DNA of 64,000 bases from Artemisia argyi (lineage: Eukaryota; Streptophyta; Magnoliopsida; Asterales; Asteraceae): the NCBI GenBank assembly GCA_030686995.1, contig CM060680.1, forward strand, positions 201,735,322 to 201,799,321. The letters are read 5' to 3'. The notes under the pieces were generated by a model. It saw only the letters and a program-made list of their open reading frames with translations, was not told the origin of the DNA and did no database searches. The first letter of the stretch is position 1. Every line of letters starts with the position of its first letter. The translations under genes were made by a program, and so were the position numbers. This document shows positions 63,245-64,000 of this stretch, in pieces.

Positions 63245-63688
63245 ACCGCCGCCGGTGCTCTCCCACCGCACGGTAAGGTTCAAATGCGGGGAGGTTTACC
63301 GCTTGCTCCATGTTTGAAATTTGACCGTTGGGGCTGATTTTTGGAACGTTGGAAGGTAATGACTCATTTATTTTTATTTTTTTATTTATTTTTATTATTA
63401 TTATTATTATTATTATTTTAAATATCAACTCAATCTTGTAAACTTAAACAATGAAACTTTAACAAAACAGACAGTAAAGAATTGACCTTTTTCGCTGTTT
63501 TTGTGATATTCAGCATGTTCAAAGAGAGTTTTGATGATGTGTGTGTTTTTAGTGTGTGAGAGAGAGAGATAGGGAGGTGCATATGTGGGTGGTGATGATG
63601 TAAGTATATGAAAAAGTAGATATATATTGAACTAATGAAAATCTAATCAAGTTTTATGACGTACTCCTTCGTTTTGTATATCTCACAA
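63245..63688. other. Flank right of the Ty3 element, no gene recognised
   Basis: It starts ACCGCCGCCGGTGCTCTCCC, GC-richer than its surroundings, followed by a (TTA)n stretch and a GAGAGAGAGAGA run at about 63559. Nothing matches the left flank. From about 63640 the wording (GAACTAATGAAAATCTAATC) parallels 13636-13660 beside copy A. Confidence 0.55.
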
Positions 63689-64000
63689 ATTAACTATCAT
63701 AATCACATAAAATACGTCCTTTGTTTGAATAAAATTTTACTCTCTCCGTCCCAAAAAAAGAGTCCACAAACAAATATTGTTGAAATTAAGATATGTGTAA
63801 TTAATGCTAGTTTTGATTGATAAAAAGTCATTTTTACCCTCATAATTAATATAGAAATGAAAAATGAGTCATTAATGCAAGTTTTAATTGAAAGCGTAAA
63901 GTAGAAAAACTAGTCATAATTACTGTCCATATATAAAAACTGGATACTTATTTGGGGACAAACATAAATAGTAAGATGAAGTTTATTTATTTATTTATTT
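63689..64000. repeat. Single partial copy of the ~394-bp unit
   Basis: It matches the first ~300 bp of the units tandemly repeated at 13688-15266, with a more intact MITE-like end (CTCTCCGTCCCAAAAAAAGA). It is cut by the window edge. Confidence 0.9.

Overview
The window looks like a nuclear segment of a eudicot plant, probably Asteraceae. It is very AT-rich, its genes are intron-split, and it is packed with plant transposons: CACTA, Helitrons, Stowaway and hAT-like MITEs, a LINE, a long non-coding LTR element and a Ty3/gypsy element. The family assignment is inference from overall style. No tRNA, rRNA or CRISPR array was seen.

The host-gene backbone is a cluster of three paralogues on the minus strand, each encoding an ankyrin-repeat membrane protein of the ITN1/ACD6-like ANK-PGG family. 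They are copy A (4682-12113), copy B (18155-24544) and copy C (43177-47980). In all three, a first exon of about 142 codons resembling a Ty1/copia gag protein (DUF4219/UBN2-type) ends in a phase-1 GT donor. That donor fits, in frame, a phase-1 AG acceptor at the start of the ankyrin exon. In copies A and B the ankyrin exon has no ATG near its start, so translation would have to begin in the gag-like exon. Copy B assembles by eye into an intact seven-exon gene of 789 codons. Copy A has lost exons 5-7 (linker and PGG membrane domain) at a palindromic element. Copy C has all seven exons but carries a one-base insertion in the ankyrin exon and a LINE 78 bp upstream of its ATG.

Layout: 1-2745 looks like Helitron-type sequence with a captured NDR-kinase fragment and a hairpin-CTAG end. 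4.1-12.1 kb is copy A, whose first intron holds a 4.6-kb CACTA element (TTA target duplication). 12.1-18.1 kb holds a duplicated upstream region, four tandem copies of a ~394-bp unit and a MITE. 18.1-24.5 kb is copy B. 24.5-26.7 kb holds degenerate repeats. 26937-35041 is an 8.1-kb LTR element with 790-bp LTRs, a 5-bp target duplication and no recognisable coding region. 35-42.6 kb is a patchwork of MITEs, microsatellites and gene fragments (CDC48 C-terminus, clathrin heavy chain, unidentified pieces). 43.1-48.0 kb is copy C. 47.5-49.9 kb repeats the copy A exon-1 and upstream block. That block is interrupted by a MITE and a Ty3/gypsy chromovirus-like complex (50.26-63.24 kb) and appears to resume at about 63.69 kb.

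The genes do not form a pathway. The biological story is tandem duplication of one gag-ankyrin-PGG family, followed by transposon-driven decay of two of the three copies. All coordinates and alignments were made by eye.
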